Below, piece by piece: positions 7,569 through 13,980 of a stretch of DNA of 13,980 bases. The position numbers were made by a program, and so were the translations under genes. Origin of the DNA: DASUME01 sp038257655 (lineage in GTDB: Bacteria > Myxococcota_A > Polyangia > Polyangiales > DASUME01); contig JBBSJC010000183.1 in the NCBI GenBank assembly GCA_038257655.1, positions 1 to 13,980 of the forward strand, read 5' to 3'. Numbering within the stretch: the first letter of the stretch is position 1; each line of letters starts with the position of its first letter. A model generated the notes under the pieces. The model did not search any database and was not told the DNA's origin. It saw nothing but the letters and a program-made list of their open reading frames with translations.

Positions 7569-8771
7569 TTGCGCAGCAACATCGATCGGCGGACGTTCCT
7601 CAGCAATGCACTCAAGGGAGCGGGTGCCCTCGCCCTCTCACCTGCCATCTTTCAACTGACGGCTCACGCGCAGGGCAACGTGCCTCCGCTTTTGAGCAAG
7701 CTCGGCCCGCTGCGAGCGCCCGATGAAAACGGCATTCGCTTGCCCGGCGGCCTGCGCTCTCGTGTGATCGCGGAATCGGGTCGCCTGGTGCGTACCGACT
7801 CCAGCTCCTGGTTTAACTACACCTCTTATGTCTGGCATATCTTCCCGGATGGGGGAGCCACCTTTGCGACGCCCGACGGGGGCTTCATCTACGTATCCAA
7901 CAGTGAGGTCCCTGTGATCGGTGGCGCGGGTGCATTGCGCTTCGATGCGAGGGGGCGTCGCGTGGATGCATACTCCATTCTAAGCGGCACGAGCAGCAAC
8001 TGCGCCGGGGGACCGACGCCATGGGGTCGCTGGCTAAGCTGCGAAGAAATTCCCTTCGGCTCGGTGTTCGAGTGCGACCCCACGGGAGGTCAGTCGGCGC
8101 AGCGACGCCCTGCGCTCGGGCTATTCAAGCACGAAGCGGTCGCAGTCGATCCTGTGCACGGCCAGCTCTACCTTACTGAGGATGAAACGGATGGTCGTCT
8201 CTACCGCTTCACACCCTCCTACCTGAGCGACGCTGGGCACCCGTTGCTCGACGACGGAACGCTCGAGGTCGCGCTGGTGGGACCCGGCGGCGCGGTGTCG
8301 TTCCGACCACTGCCAAATCCGCGGCCTAATCTTTTGCAGACGGCAACGCGCTATCAGGTTGCAGCCAGCACACCCTTCAATGGCGGCGAAGGCATTTGGT
8401 GGCACGAAGGTATTGTTTACTTCACGACCAAGGGTGACAACCGTGTGTGGACCTTAGATACCTCAGCGCAGCGCTTGAGCGTACTCTACGATGCGGCGAC
8501 CTCGCCCACGCCGATTCTCACCGGAGTGGACAACGTGACCGTGGCGCCGAGCGGTCACGTCCTGATCGCGGAGGATGGCGGCGACATGCAGATCGTCGTG
8601 CTCGACGCCGCGGGCAGGGTCACGCCGCTGCTCCAAGTGACGAACCAAGGTCACTCGGAGATCACCGGACCAGCTTTCAGCCCAGATGGAACGCGCTTGT
8701 TCTTCAGCTCGCAGCGCGGCGCCAACCGACGCGGTCAGATCGGTCTTACTTACGAGATCTCACTGAGTTGA
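7569..8771 (+). CDS. PhoX/DUF839-family protein, Tat-exported phosphatase-like
   Basis: Predicted periplasmic protein of 400 residues related to the PhoX alkaline phosphatases, whose characterised members are Ca/Fe-dependent six-bladed beta-propeller phosphomonoesterases. TTG 7569 is taken as the start because of the GGGAGG at 7558 and because it begins right before the twin-arginine signal: DRRTFL at 6-11, hydrophobic core, and TAHA as the likely cleavage site near residue 34. Family motifs include GGFIYVSNSE, CEEIPFGSVFEC, FKHEAVAVDP, LTEDETDGRLYRF, FNGGEGIWW at 270-278, and GVDNVTVAPSGHVLIAEDGG at 319-338. At 400 residues it is shorter than classical PhoX (well above 500), so it may be a compact DUF839 relative with untested phosphatase activity. 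It sits just after the PhoD remnant, so the locus may once have held two secreted phosphatase genes. The gene stands alone; a small hairpin follows the stop. Confidence 0.88.
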   Translation: MRSNIDRRTFLSNALKGAGALALSPAIFQLTAHAQGNVPPLLSKLGPLRAPDENGIRLPGGLRSRVIAESGRLVRTDSSSWFNYTSYVWHIFPDGGATFATPDGGFIYVSNSEVPVIGGAGALRFDARGRRVDAYSILSGTSSNCAGGPTPWGRWLSCEEIPFGSVFECDPTGGQSAQRRPALGLFKHEAVAVDPVHGQLYLTEDETDGRLYRFTPSYLSDAGHPLLDDGTLEVALVGPGGAVSFRPLPNPRPNLLQTATRYQVAASTPFNGGEGIWWHEGIVYFTTKGDNRVWTLDTSAQRLSVLYDAATSPTPILTGVDNVTVAPSGHVLIAEDGGDMQIVVLDAAGRVTPLLQVTNQGHSEITGPAFSPDGTRLFFSSQRGANRRGQIGLTYEISLS

Positions 8772-8777
8772 CTCGTC

Positions 8778-8793
8778 GGCGCCTTTCGGCGCC
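8778..8793 (+). terminator. Short hairpin after the PhoX-like gene
   Basis: GGCGCC, a TTTC loop and GGCGCC form a six-base-pair all-GC hairpin starting six bases past the TGA. There is no following T-run, so it may be a weak or factor-assisted terminator, or only 3'-end protection of the mRNA. Confidence 0.45.
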
Positions 8794-8907
8794 ATCACGA
8801 TCTAGGTCCTCGGCCCGCGCTCGCTGGAGCAAGTGACACGTACTCACACCCTGGACACAGAGTTGGCACAAGGCGGTGCTTTTGCGCAGCCAAGTTAGTG
8901 CGCAGCC

Positions 8908-10137
8908 GTGGCTAGATTGCCGTCCAACACCGTCCCTAACGCCGCCGCACGGTGGCTGCGCCAGCCGTCTGCGCGGCGCCTCCTCTATCTCGATCTGTTC
9001 CGCGGCCTCGCCGTGATTTCGATGATCCAAGGGCATACCTTCACGGCGCTGCTCGAGCCCTCGGCCTACGGCGGCACCTGGCCGCGCTGGTACACCCTGA
9101 TTCATGGCCTGACCGCCCCGATGTTCCTCGCGGGTGGGGGCTTGGCTTACGGTGTGGTGATGCTGCGCAGCGAGACCACGCGCGCGCGGCTCAGCTCATC
9201 CATAGTGAGACGAGCGCTTACCCTGTTCGCGGTTGGCTACGCGTTGCAGGTGCCATCGGCTCCTTGGGCCACGATCTTTGCCCGTCAAGATATGTTTAAG
9301 AAGATGTGGGCAGTCGGCCCCTTGCAGTTGGTCGGTGCTTGCCTACTGGCCTGCGAGCTATTGCGGGTCGTGATGCGGACCCGGAGCAGGTTTCTATCGA
9401 GCATAGTCGCCTTCGCTACGCTGGTGGCAGTGTTAGCTCCGTTTAGTTGGCAAGCGCATCTGTCCGAACGTTTAGCCTTGCCCATCGGCACCTGGTTTGA
9501 CGGCTACGCAGGGTCCCTCTTCCCGTTTTTTCCGTGGGCTGCCTTTTTCTTGATTGGAGTCTTACTTGCTCGGCCCGCCATGCGTGTGCGTGAGCGCGCT
9601 CTAAAGACGGGGAGCCGCGAGCTTGGTTTCGCGGTGATGCTGCTGATGCTCGGCTGTGGCATCGCGTGGCTTACCTATCGCCTATATGCGAAGGGCCTGG
9701 TAATGCGCAGCTTTTACGGCGAATACGAGCTGTGGCATACCAGCCCACTATACCTTCTTTTTCGTGCGGGCCTGGTCTTGGCTAGCCTCGGTTTGTTGTG
9801 CGCCGTCGAGCCCTATTTCTCCATCCTAGGAGCACGCTCGCCATGGCTAGGAAGGACCCTTGGTCCCTTGTCAAGACAGTCGCTCGTGGCCTACGTGTTC
9901 CACCTGCTCGTGTTGTATGGAACGCCCTTCACCGCGAGCCTCGTACGGCTGCGTGCCACACTCTCGCTAGGTCACACTTTTGCGATCTTCGTGGCGTTGG
10001 TCGGTCTTACCATGCTGACGACGCGTCTCTGGGAGCGGTACGTCACCTCGGGCATCGCATCGGCAGCGCTACGTCGTGTGTCGTCCCGGGCCCTTAGTGC
10101 GTACGAGGGGCTTGCGACAAATAGACGGGATTGGTGA
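8908..10137 (+). CDS. Multi-pass membrane acyltransferase, DUF1624/HGSNAT-like
   Basis: Inner-membrane protein of 409 residues in the family of bacterial relatives of heparan-alpha-glucosaminide N-acetyltransferase (DUF1624/YeiB-like). These are thought to pass acyl groups across the membrane to a sugar or other envelope acceptor; the acceptor here is unknown. The start of the fold is clear: YLDLFRGLAVISMIQGHTF at 27-45, with the conserved Asp, Arg and His43. About ten hydrophobic segments follow, for example around 68-85, 97-112, 134-150, 161-176, 203-220, 237-256, 278-295, 318-338 and 352-370. LSRQSLVAYVFHLLVLYG near 320-340 resembles the conserved late helix. GTG 8908 is the first possible start after TAG 8896; its ribosome-binding site is poor. 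The end overlaps the convergent PHP gene by 44 bases. The OafA-like enzyme further along is a separate family, and whether they act together is speculative. Confidence 0.85.
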   Translation: MARLPSNTVPNAAARWLRQPSARRLLYLDLFRGLAVISMIQGHTFTALLEPSAYGGTWPRWYTLIHGLTAPMFLAGGGLAYGVVMLRSETTRARLSSSIVRRALTLFAVGYALQVPSAPWATIFARQDMFKKMWAVGPLQLVGACLLACELLRVVMRTRSRFLSSIVAFATLVAVLAPFSWQAHLSERLALPIGTWFDGYAGSLFPFFPWAAFFLIGVLLARPAMRVRERALKTGSRELGFAVMLLMLGCGIAWLTYRLYAKGLVMRSFYGEYELWHTSPLYLLFRAGLVLASLGLLCAVEPYFSILGARSPWLGRTLGPLSRQSLVAYVFHLLVLYGTPFTASLVRLRATLSLGHTFAIFVALVGLTMLTTRLWERYVTSGIASAALRRVSSRALSAYEGLATNRRDW

Positions 10138-11530
10138 ACGCTAGCGGCTCGACATCGCCGCGACCAAGCAAGACTTCGAGCCCGCCGCCGCCGCGTGCCA
10201 CCGCATGAATCGTGCGTGCGGAGCCCACGGCAAGGCGAAGGCTACGGCTAAACCGTAGCGGCCGGCCCGAACGCTGTGGGGGAATCTCGACGTTCCATGC
10301 GAGCTCGGTGCCCACCCAGATCTCAGCACGCTCTACTCGCATCCAATTAGCCGCTAGAACAGTAATGTATACCTGTACACTACCATCGCTCCCTACTCGC
10401 CGCGTGTCGCCCGGATCGCCGCCTTCGACCGTGAAAGATATAAGAGGGCCGTTGGTAACAAAGGCGTGCCCTGCTTTGAGTGCGGGACTCAATCCTGCTC
10501 CAGACGTTGCGCGTACGTAGGTGCGTGGATAGCCAGGCAGGTGGCCCGACGAGCCGTGACTATCGCTGCCGCCCGTGGCCGTCAGACGATGGCCTGCTGC
10601 GACCCACGATCGCCACTCACTAAGTAGCTGATTCACCGCCCGTGGCCGGGCTAGATCGTAGCCGTTCCAGACTTCGAGCCCGTCCACATCGAGATGAAAG
10701 TTGGGATCGGCGAAGCGCTCTCCGTCAAAATCTCCCAAGGCGAAGTACCCGATGTGATCCTCGAGGCGTGGATGATTGATTTGCATGAACACCTTTGGGT
10801 CTTTCGCGATCTCGGCAAAGAGACGTGCAGGGGTGGTCGCGTGCCAGGACGGCAAGTGTTGCAACGGGAAGGCATTGAAGTGACCCACTTCAGGTGCCCA
10901 GGTTGTAAGCTCGACACCTGCCAGTGAATCGATGCCCTCGCCTAGGTTACCCAGGCGATTGTGGTCTGTGATCGCAGCCAAGGAGACACCCTCGGCCCGC
11001 AGGTCGGCGGCTTTGACTCCACCCCGTTCCTTGGCATCGTCACTGTGTTCGGTATGCACGTGCAGATCGGCACCTTGCCAGCCAGCGATAGACACCTGGT
11101 GTCGCAGCGTGAAGCGCAGTTGCAACCTATCCCCGGCCGTCATGTGCAGCGGCTGGCTAACAATCGACCATTCGGGCCCGCACGAGACCAGCACTCGGTA
11201 GTCGCCGGACTGCAGGGAAATGTTTACGCCGCTCAGGTCGGACACGGCGGATGTGTCGCTCCAGTGACCGAGGCGTACCCTTTCGGCCAAGCTGCTGGGA
11301 ACCACGCGCACCCGGGCGATAAGGGGCCTCCCTACATCGTCGACCACGAAGACCCTCAGGATGCCCCGCTGGTCAGGCTTCGCGCCATCGGTAGCAGTTA
11401 CCGCTTTGGTGGCGTGCACATGGGTCGACGATGCTGGCGCTGCACTCAACCCCGCAAACGCGAGCGCAAGCAAACCAGAACGTGTGAAAGCCGCACCTGC
11501 CATGACCAGCAGCCTGAGTGGCTCAGGCAT
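10094..11530 (-). CDS. Secreted PHP-domain metallohydrolase, CehA/McbA-like
   Basis: Exported 478-residue hydrolase. A signal peptide is visible (GLLALAFAGLSAAPAS, about 19-34), followed by a carboxypeptidase-regulatory-like or Ig-like beta domain (about 55-145; GILRVFVVDDVGRPL starts it) and a PHP phosphoesterase domain. The PHP metal-binding motifs are present: DLHVHT at 155-160, TDHN at 188-191, Glu207 with H217/N219 in the next strand, INHP at 251-254, and GSDSH at 321-325. The CehA/McbA group includes enzymes acting on carbamates and phosphate esters; the substrate here cannot be predicted. A C-terminal beta domain (about 360-470) with an ISFTVEGG-type start is typical of the group. ATG 11530 is favoured; ATG 11503 is the alternative and would still leave a signal peptide. 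The longer frame to 11752 would run into the divergent acyltransferase and is rejected. Confidence 0.88.
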   Translation of the reverse strand: MPEPLRLLVMAGAAFTRSGLLALAFAGLSAAPASSTHVHATKAVTATDGAKPDQRGILRVFVVDDVGRPLIARVRVVPSSLAERVRLGHWSDTSAVSDLSGVNISLQSGDYRVLVSCGPEWSIVSQPLHMTAGDRLQLRFTLRHQVSIAGWQGADLHVHTEHSDDAKERGGVKAADLRAEGVSLAAITDHNRLGNLGEGIDSLAGVELTTWAPEVGHFNAFPLQHLPSWHATTPARLFAEIAKDPKVFMQINHPRLEDHIGYFALGDFDGERFADPNFHLDVDGLEVWNGYDLARPRAVNQLLSEWRSWVAAGHRLTATGGSDSHGSSGHLPGYPRTYVRATSGAGLSPALKAGHAFVTNGPLISFTVEGGDPGDTRRVGSDGSVQVYITVLAANWMRVERAEIWVGTELAWNVEIPPQRSGRPLRFSRSLRLAVGSARTIHAVARGGGGLEVLLGRGDVEPLAFTNPVYLSQAPRTH

Positions 11531-11631
11531 CGATACGGATACGGGAAGGTAGCGACGCGAAGAAATCGCGGTGAACTCGCGCGCGCTGGGGTGCCGTCGC
11601 GCTCCGCGATGGGTTACATGAATGGGCTCCC

Positions 11632-12732
11632 ATGACTTCCCGCGCCGAACACGTACCCTCGCTCGATGTGCTGCGAGGCTTGCTGGCGCTGGCCGTGGCG
11701 ACCTACCATTTCCAGACTTGGACGCGGGTCTTCGGATCCGGCACGAGCGCAAGCAACACCGTGGCCGTCATTGGAATCTATAGCGTCGAAGGCTTCTTCA
11801 TCATCAGTGGCTTCTGCTTTTTTCACCTTTACTCGCACACTTCGTTTGGCGCTCGCGCGCTCAAGCTCTTCTACGTCAAGCGCTTCTTGCGTCTCGCGCC
11901 GCTCTACTACTTTGCGCTGCTGCTGAACCTGGTGCTCGGCCGACCGGTTGGCGCGATGGGTTGGACAAGACTGCTCGAGAACATCACGCTGTCTTTTGGC
12001 CTGTTCCATCCCAATCATGCACGCGTGCTGGGCGGCTGGTCCGTGGGGCTCGAGGTCGTGTTCTACCTAGCCTTTCCCTTGCTTGCGTGGCTTGTGCGCT
12101 CGCGCGTGGCCTTGTACGGCGCAAGCGGTCTGCTTATCGCCCTTGCCGTGGTGCACCCAATGAACATCTCGGCGGGTGCGTCCCAATGGGTAAGGTTTCA
12201 CGCCTATGTCGAGCTACCCAACCATGCTTTCTTGTTTCTGTTAGGGGGTATTGTCGCAGATCTAAGGCGCCTCGTGCCCACGCGTATTCCTTCCTGGGGC
12301 CTGGCATTTGGGGTCGCGCTGGTGGTCGCCATCTCTGCACTACTGCAGCCCCACTTCTACGATCACTTCGACGTCATGACAGGGCTGCCACGCGTGCGTC
12401 ACTTGACAGCTTGCTTTGCCACCGTGCTTCTCGCTGGCTTTCACGTGCCGTACGCGGGCGTGCTCGCCCGTCCTCTGCATCGACTGGGCGACCTGAGTTA
12501 CTCGTTGTATCTACTGCATCCGTTCGCGTCGGTTGCGGCAATCGCCCTCGTGCCGGTGGCGATCTCACCCGTGCTCACGTTCGGGCTTGGTATGATACTT
12601 ACCTTAGTATTTGCAGCACTGAGTCGACATTTTGTGGAACAGCCTGCGATTGACTGGGGGAAACGACTCGCAGGTCGGGCCGTAAGACGTTCCGCGTGCG
12701 CGGACGATGCGCGTCCTCGTCCTGTTTGCTGA
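11632..12732 (+). CDS. Acyltransferase-3 family membrane protein (OafA/YrhL-like)
   Basis: Integral membrane O-acyltransferase of 366 residues, the family that acetylates or acylates O-antigen, exopolysaccharide, peptidoglycan or glycolipids using a cytoplasmic acyl-CoA. Signature elements are present: SLDVLRGLLALAVATYHF at 10-27 with catalytic-type His26, VEGFFIISGF at 52-61, KRFLRLAPLYY at 83-93 (the RxxR-type loop), WSVGLEVVFYLAFPLL at 136-150 with conserved Glu141, and SYSLYLLHPFA in the last third. About ten membrane helices fit the family. No C-terminal SGNH domain is fused; the protein ends soon after HFVEQPAIDWGKRL, as usual for stand-alone members. ATG 11632 has no clear ribosome-binding site. 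The 101-base gap to the PHP gene (11531-11631) should hold both divergent promoters, but I find no convincing elements. The 3' end overlaps the convergent lipoprotein gene by 129 bases. Confidence 0.9.
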   Translation: MTSRAEHVPSLDVLRGLLALAVATYHFQTWTRVFGSGTSASNTVAVIGIYSVEGFFIISGFCFFHLYSHTSFGARALKLFYVKRFLRLAPLYYFALLLNLVLGRPVGAMGWTRLLENITLSFGLFHPNHARVLGGWSVGLEVVFYLAFPLLAWLVRSRVALYGASGLLIALAVVHPMNISAGASQWVRFHAYVELPNHAFLFLLGGIVADLRRLVPTRIPSWGLAFGVALVVAISALLQPHFYDHFDVMTGLPRVRHLTACFATVLLAGFHVPYAGVLARPLHRLGDLSYSLYLLHPFASVAAIALVPVAISPVLTFGLGMILTLVFAALSRHFVEQPAIDWGKRLAGRAVRRSACADDARPRPVC

Positions 12733-13227
12733 GCGCGTAGAACTGGCTCTCGAAGCTGCGGTTGGGATCCCGTACCACAACACGCGAGCGGCTGCGGCCG
12801 CTGCGCAGGGCAGCGCGCCACATACACAGATGCTGCTCGGCGAGCCGGCATCGCGGCAATCGGGGGCGTCCGCGCCATAGGTGCTCGCGCATTCGTCCGC
12901 GGTCAGGCACTCACCGGAATCGGGCGTTGGCTCGCTTGGGGCCGCAACGCCCGCGTCGACGGTTCCGGGGCCGGTCTCACCCGCGTCAACGCTCTCGACG
13001 GGACTTCCGTTCGCATCTGAATCCTGGTCGTCTTCCGGCTCCGGCACAGCGCCTGGGACCCCACGGTCGTTGCTGTCGCCGCTGCTCTCATCGCCACGAC
13101 CGGTATCCTCGGGAGCTGCGTAGGTGGCCGCGTCCTTCGAGCCGACGTCATCTATATTAGACCCGCTTCCAGAGCAGCCAACCACCAGTAAGAGGCCCCC
13201 GAATCCGATATGTATGTTTCGCAACAT
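12604..13227 (-). CDS. Small lipoprotein with acidic linker and Cys cluster
   Basis: Predicted lipoprotein of 207 residues, function unknown. ATG 13227 is chosen for the AGGAAGGGAG just upstream and for the signal peptide that follows (IGFGGLLLVVGC, lipobox VVGC with Cys18). Residues 19-105 are a low-complexity linker rich in Asp, Glu, Ser and Gly, with VDAG repeated twice. A Cys cluster follows: Cys107, 113, 124, 134, 136 and 141, in CLTADECASTYGADAPDC and ICVCGALPC, probably a disulphide-bonded mini-domain. After Cys141 the sequence becomes Ala- and Arg-rich, and its last 43 codons overlap the convergent acyltransferase gene. The tail could therefore be an unselected run-on, or the product of a frameshift near 12800; another minus frame there reads RVVVRDPNRSFESQFYALSK, which looks more protein-like. 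The N-terminal two thirds are well supported, the tail is not. Confidence 0.72.
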   Translation of the reverse strand: MLRNIHIGFGGLLLVVGCSGSGSNIDDVGSKDAATYAAPEDTGRGDESSGDSNDRGVPGAVPEPEDDQDSDANGSPVESVDAGETGPGTVDAGVAAPSEPTPDSGECLTADECASTYGADAPDCRDAGSPSSICVCGALPCAAAAAARVLWYGIPTAASRASSTRSANRTRTRIVRARGTSYGPTCESFPPVNRRLFHKMSTQCCKY

Positions 13228-13526
13228 GAGCTCCCTTCCTGAGGCGAGGGTGTAACCGCCTGCCCATGGTCCTGCTGGTTCCAATGGCCTTGCGATGACG
13301 CTGCTTCGTGTGCTCAACCATAGTGGGCGTCGCTTGACTGCGACCGAGAGCCACTAACACGCACGGGGTGATGGCCCCACCCATCAGCCGACCGCGTGAG
13401 GCCTTGTATTCATTGAAGAAGCTCGGGCCTCGAAAGAAAGTGCGAACCGTTTTGGGACCCGATCGGCGCCTTACACGTAAGAGCTGCTGCCCGCGTCGGA
13501 CGGCCTGCGAAGCGCAAAGAGGTCCC
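13228..13526. other. Divergent intergenic region between two lipoprotein genes
   Basis: 299 bases separate the minus-strand lipoprotein (13227) from the plus-strand cytochrome-like lipoprotein (13527). The ribosome-binding site of the former (AGGAAGGGAG) is at 13231-13240 on the minus strand. A TGATGG/CCATCA dyad with a six-base spacer lies at 13369-13386. A TTGACT at 13335-13340 could be a -35 element, but no good -10 follows at 16-18 bases. No gene is convincing here; long minus-strand frames that cross it are non-coding in character. Confidence 0.5.
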
Positions 13527-13980
13527 GTGCTGATCCCCATCTGGAGGAGAGCGTTCTTAGCCATATCTCTGGTCGCGGCGGGCTGCACCGGCCTGCTCGA
13601 TGCCGGCGTCTCCGGCGCCGTGAGCGATTCGGAAGTCGATGGCCCAGACGGCACCGGCGGCAGCGATGGCGACACGCCAGGTGGTGCATCGGGAAGTGCT
13701 GATCCCATCCCCCGCGATCCTACGGAAGCAGCAGGCCTACCGTGCGACGTGGAAGGGTTACTGAGCACTTACTGCACCAGCTGCCACAATGGCTCGCCCG
13801 CGGGCTCTGCCCCGATGCCCCTCTTGACGCGCGTGGACTTGCTTGCCCCCTCGCCGAGCGACGCGAGCGTGAGCGTCGGTGCGATGTCGCTCACGCGCCT
13901 GCGCTCCAAGGAGCGAACGATGCCGCCGGGCGCGCAGCTACCTGACGGTGTTCAACTCGACCCCCCTCGAGCGACGCCTC
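13527..13980 (+). CDS. Lipoprotein with c-type haem-binding motif, 3' part outside window
   Basis: Partial gene running off the right edge; 151 codons are visible. The GTG start at 13527 follows AAAGAGG (13516-13522). It begins a lipoprotein signal with two arginines (WRRAFLAISLVAAGC) and lipobox VAAGC (Cys20). An acidic Gly/Asp/Ser linker at 25-66 leads to GLPCDVEGLLSTYCTSCHNG, in which CTSCH (83-87) is a covalent haem-attachment site. Later, TMPPG (about 132-136) offers a Met that could be the sixth haem ligand. This layout matches surface-exposed cytochrome c-like domains common in Myxococcota, where they often head longer proteins. The likely role is electron transfer or a haem-containing module at the outer envelope. 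The frame is open to the end of the window, so length and further domains are unknown. An in-frame GTG at 13440 is an alternative but gives no signal peptide at its start. Confidence 0.82.
   Translation, partial: MLIPIWRRAFLAISLVAAGCTGLLDAGVSGAVSDSEVDGPDGTGGSDGDTPGGASGSADPIPRDPTEAAGLPCDVEGLLSTYCTSCHNGSPAGSAPMPLLTRVDLLAPSPSDASVSVGAMSLTRLRSKERTMPPGAQLPDGVQLDPPRATP

Noticed and set aside
8863..8880. Sigma-54-like TGGCAC...TGCT promoter before the DUF1624-like gene
   Set aside because: The GG-to-GC spacing is one base too long for a sigma-54 promoter.
10961..11635. 224-codon plus-strand frame ending ATGA with the OafA-like start
   Set aside because: Lies antisense to the PHP gene and signal peptide; the ATGA overlap appears coincidental.
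11531..11752. N-terminal extension of the PHP hydrolase to 11752
   Set aside because: Arg-rich, would hide the signal peptide and overlap the divergent acyltransferase gene.
13157..13768. 203-codon minus-strand frame
   Set aside because: Antisense to the haem lipoprotein and the intergenic region; no motifs, and the plus-strand frame has a lipobox and CxxCH.

Overview
The window looks like chromosomal DNA of a Myxococcota (deltaproteobacterial) genome, most likely Polyangia-like. This is inferred from the moderately high G+C, the GTG and TTG starts, and several secreted lipoproteins with acidic Asp/Ala/Gly linkers in front of Cys-containing domains. The large SNF2 protein with a very long N-terminal extension also fits. 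No rRNA, tRNA, CRISPR array, complete insertion sequence or phage gene was found.

Layout, left to right. Positions 1-123 hold a long, nested, near-palindromic element. A minus-strand gene (192-2576) encodes a large lipoprotein built from about 23-residue leucine-rich repeats of receptor-L-domain type. A short divergent intergenic region carries a stem-loop (2670-2698). It is followed by a possible 49-residue basic protein (2736-2885) and a 1381-residue SNF2 helicase (2902-7047). Directly after the helicase stop come two broken gene pieces: the N-terminal domain of a PhoD-type alkaline phosphatase (7048-7332), abutting the last strand of a jacalin-like lectin domain in another frame (7332-7427). 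Next is a Tat-exported PhoX/DUF839 protein (7569-8771), probably starting at TTG behind a strong ribosome-binding site, with a small hairpin after its stop.

The right half carries a multi-pass acyltransferase of the DUF1624/HGSNAT-like group (8908-10137). It converges on a secreted PHP-domain (CehA/McbA-like) metallohydrolase (10094-11530, minus), which is divergent from an acyltransferase-3 (OafA-like) membrane enzyme (11632-12732). The latter converges on and overlaps a small Cys-containing lipoprotein (12604-13227, minus). A divergent gene from 13527 runs off the right edge; it encodes a lipoprotein with one CxxCH haem site.

Most products are predicted to act at the envelope: three lipoproteins, a Tat-exported phosphatase-like protein, a secreted PHP hydrolase and two membrane acyltransferases. 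The genes mostly alternate in strand, so this is a collection of short transcription units and not one operon. I see no convincing defence or mobile system. The most unusual items are the 1-123 element, the PhoD/jacalin scar, the repeat lipoprotein and the small ORF before the SNF2 gene.
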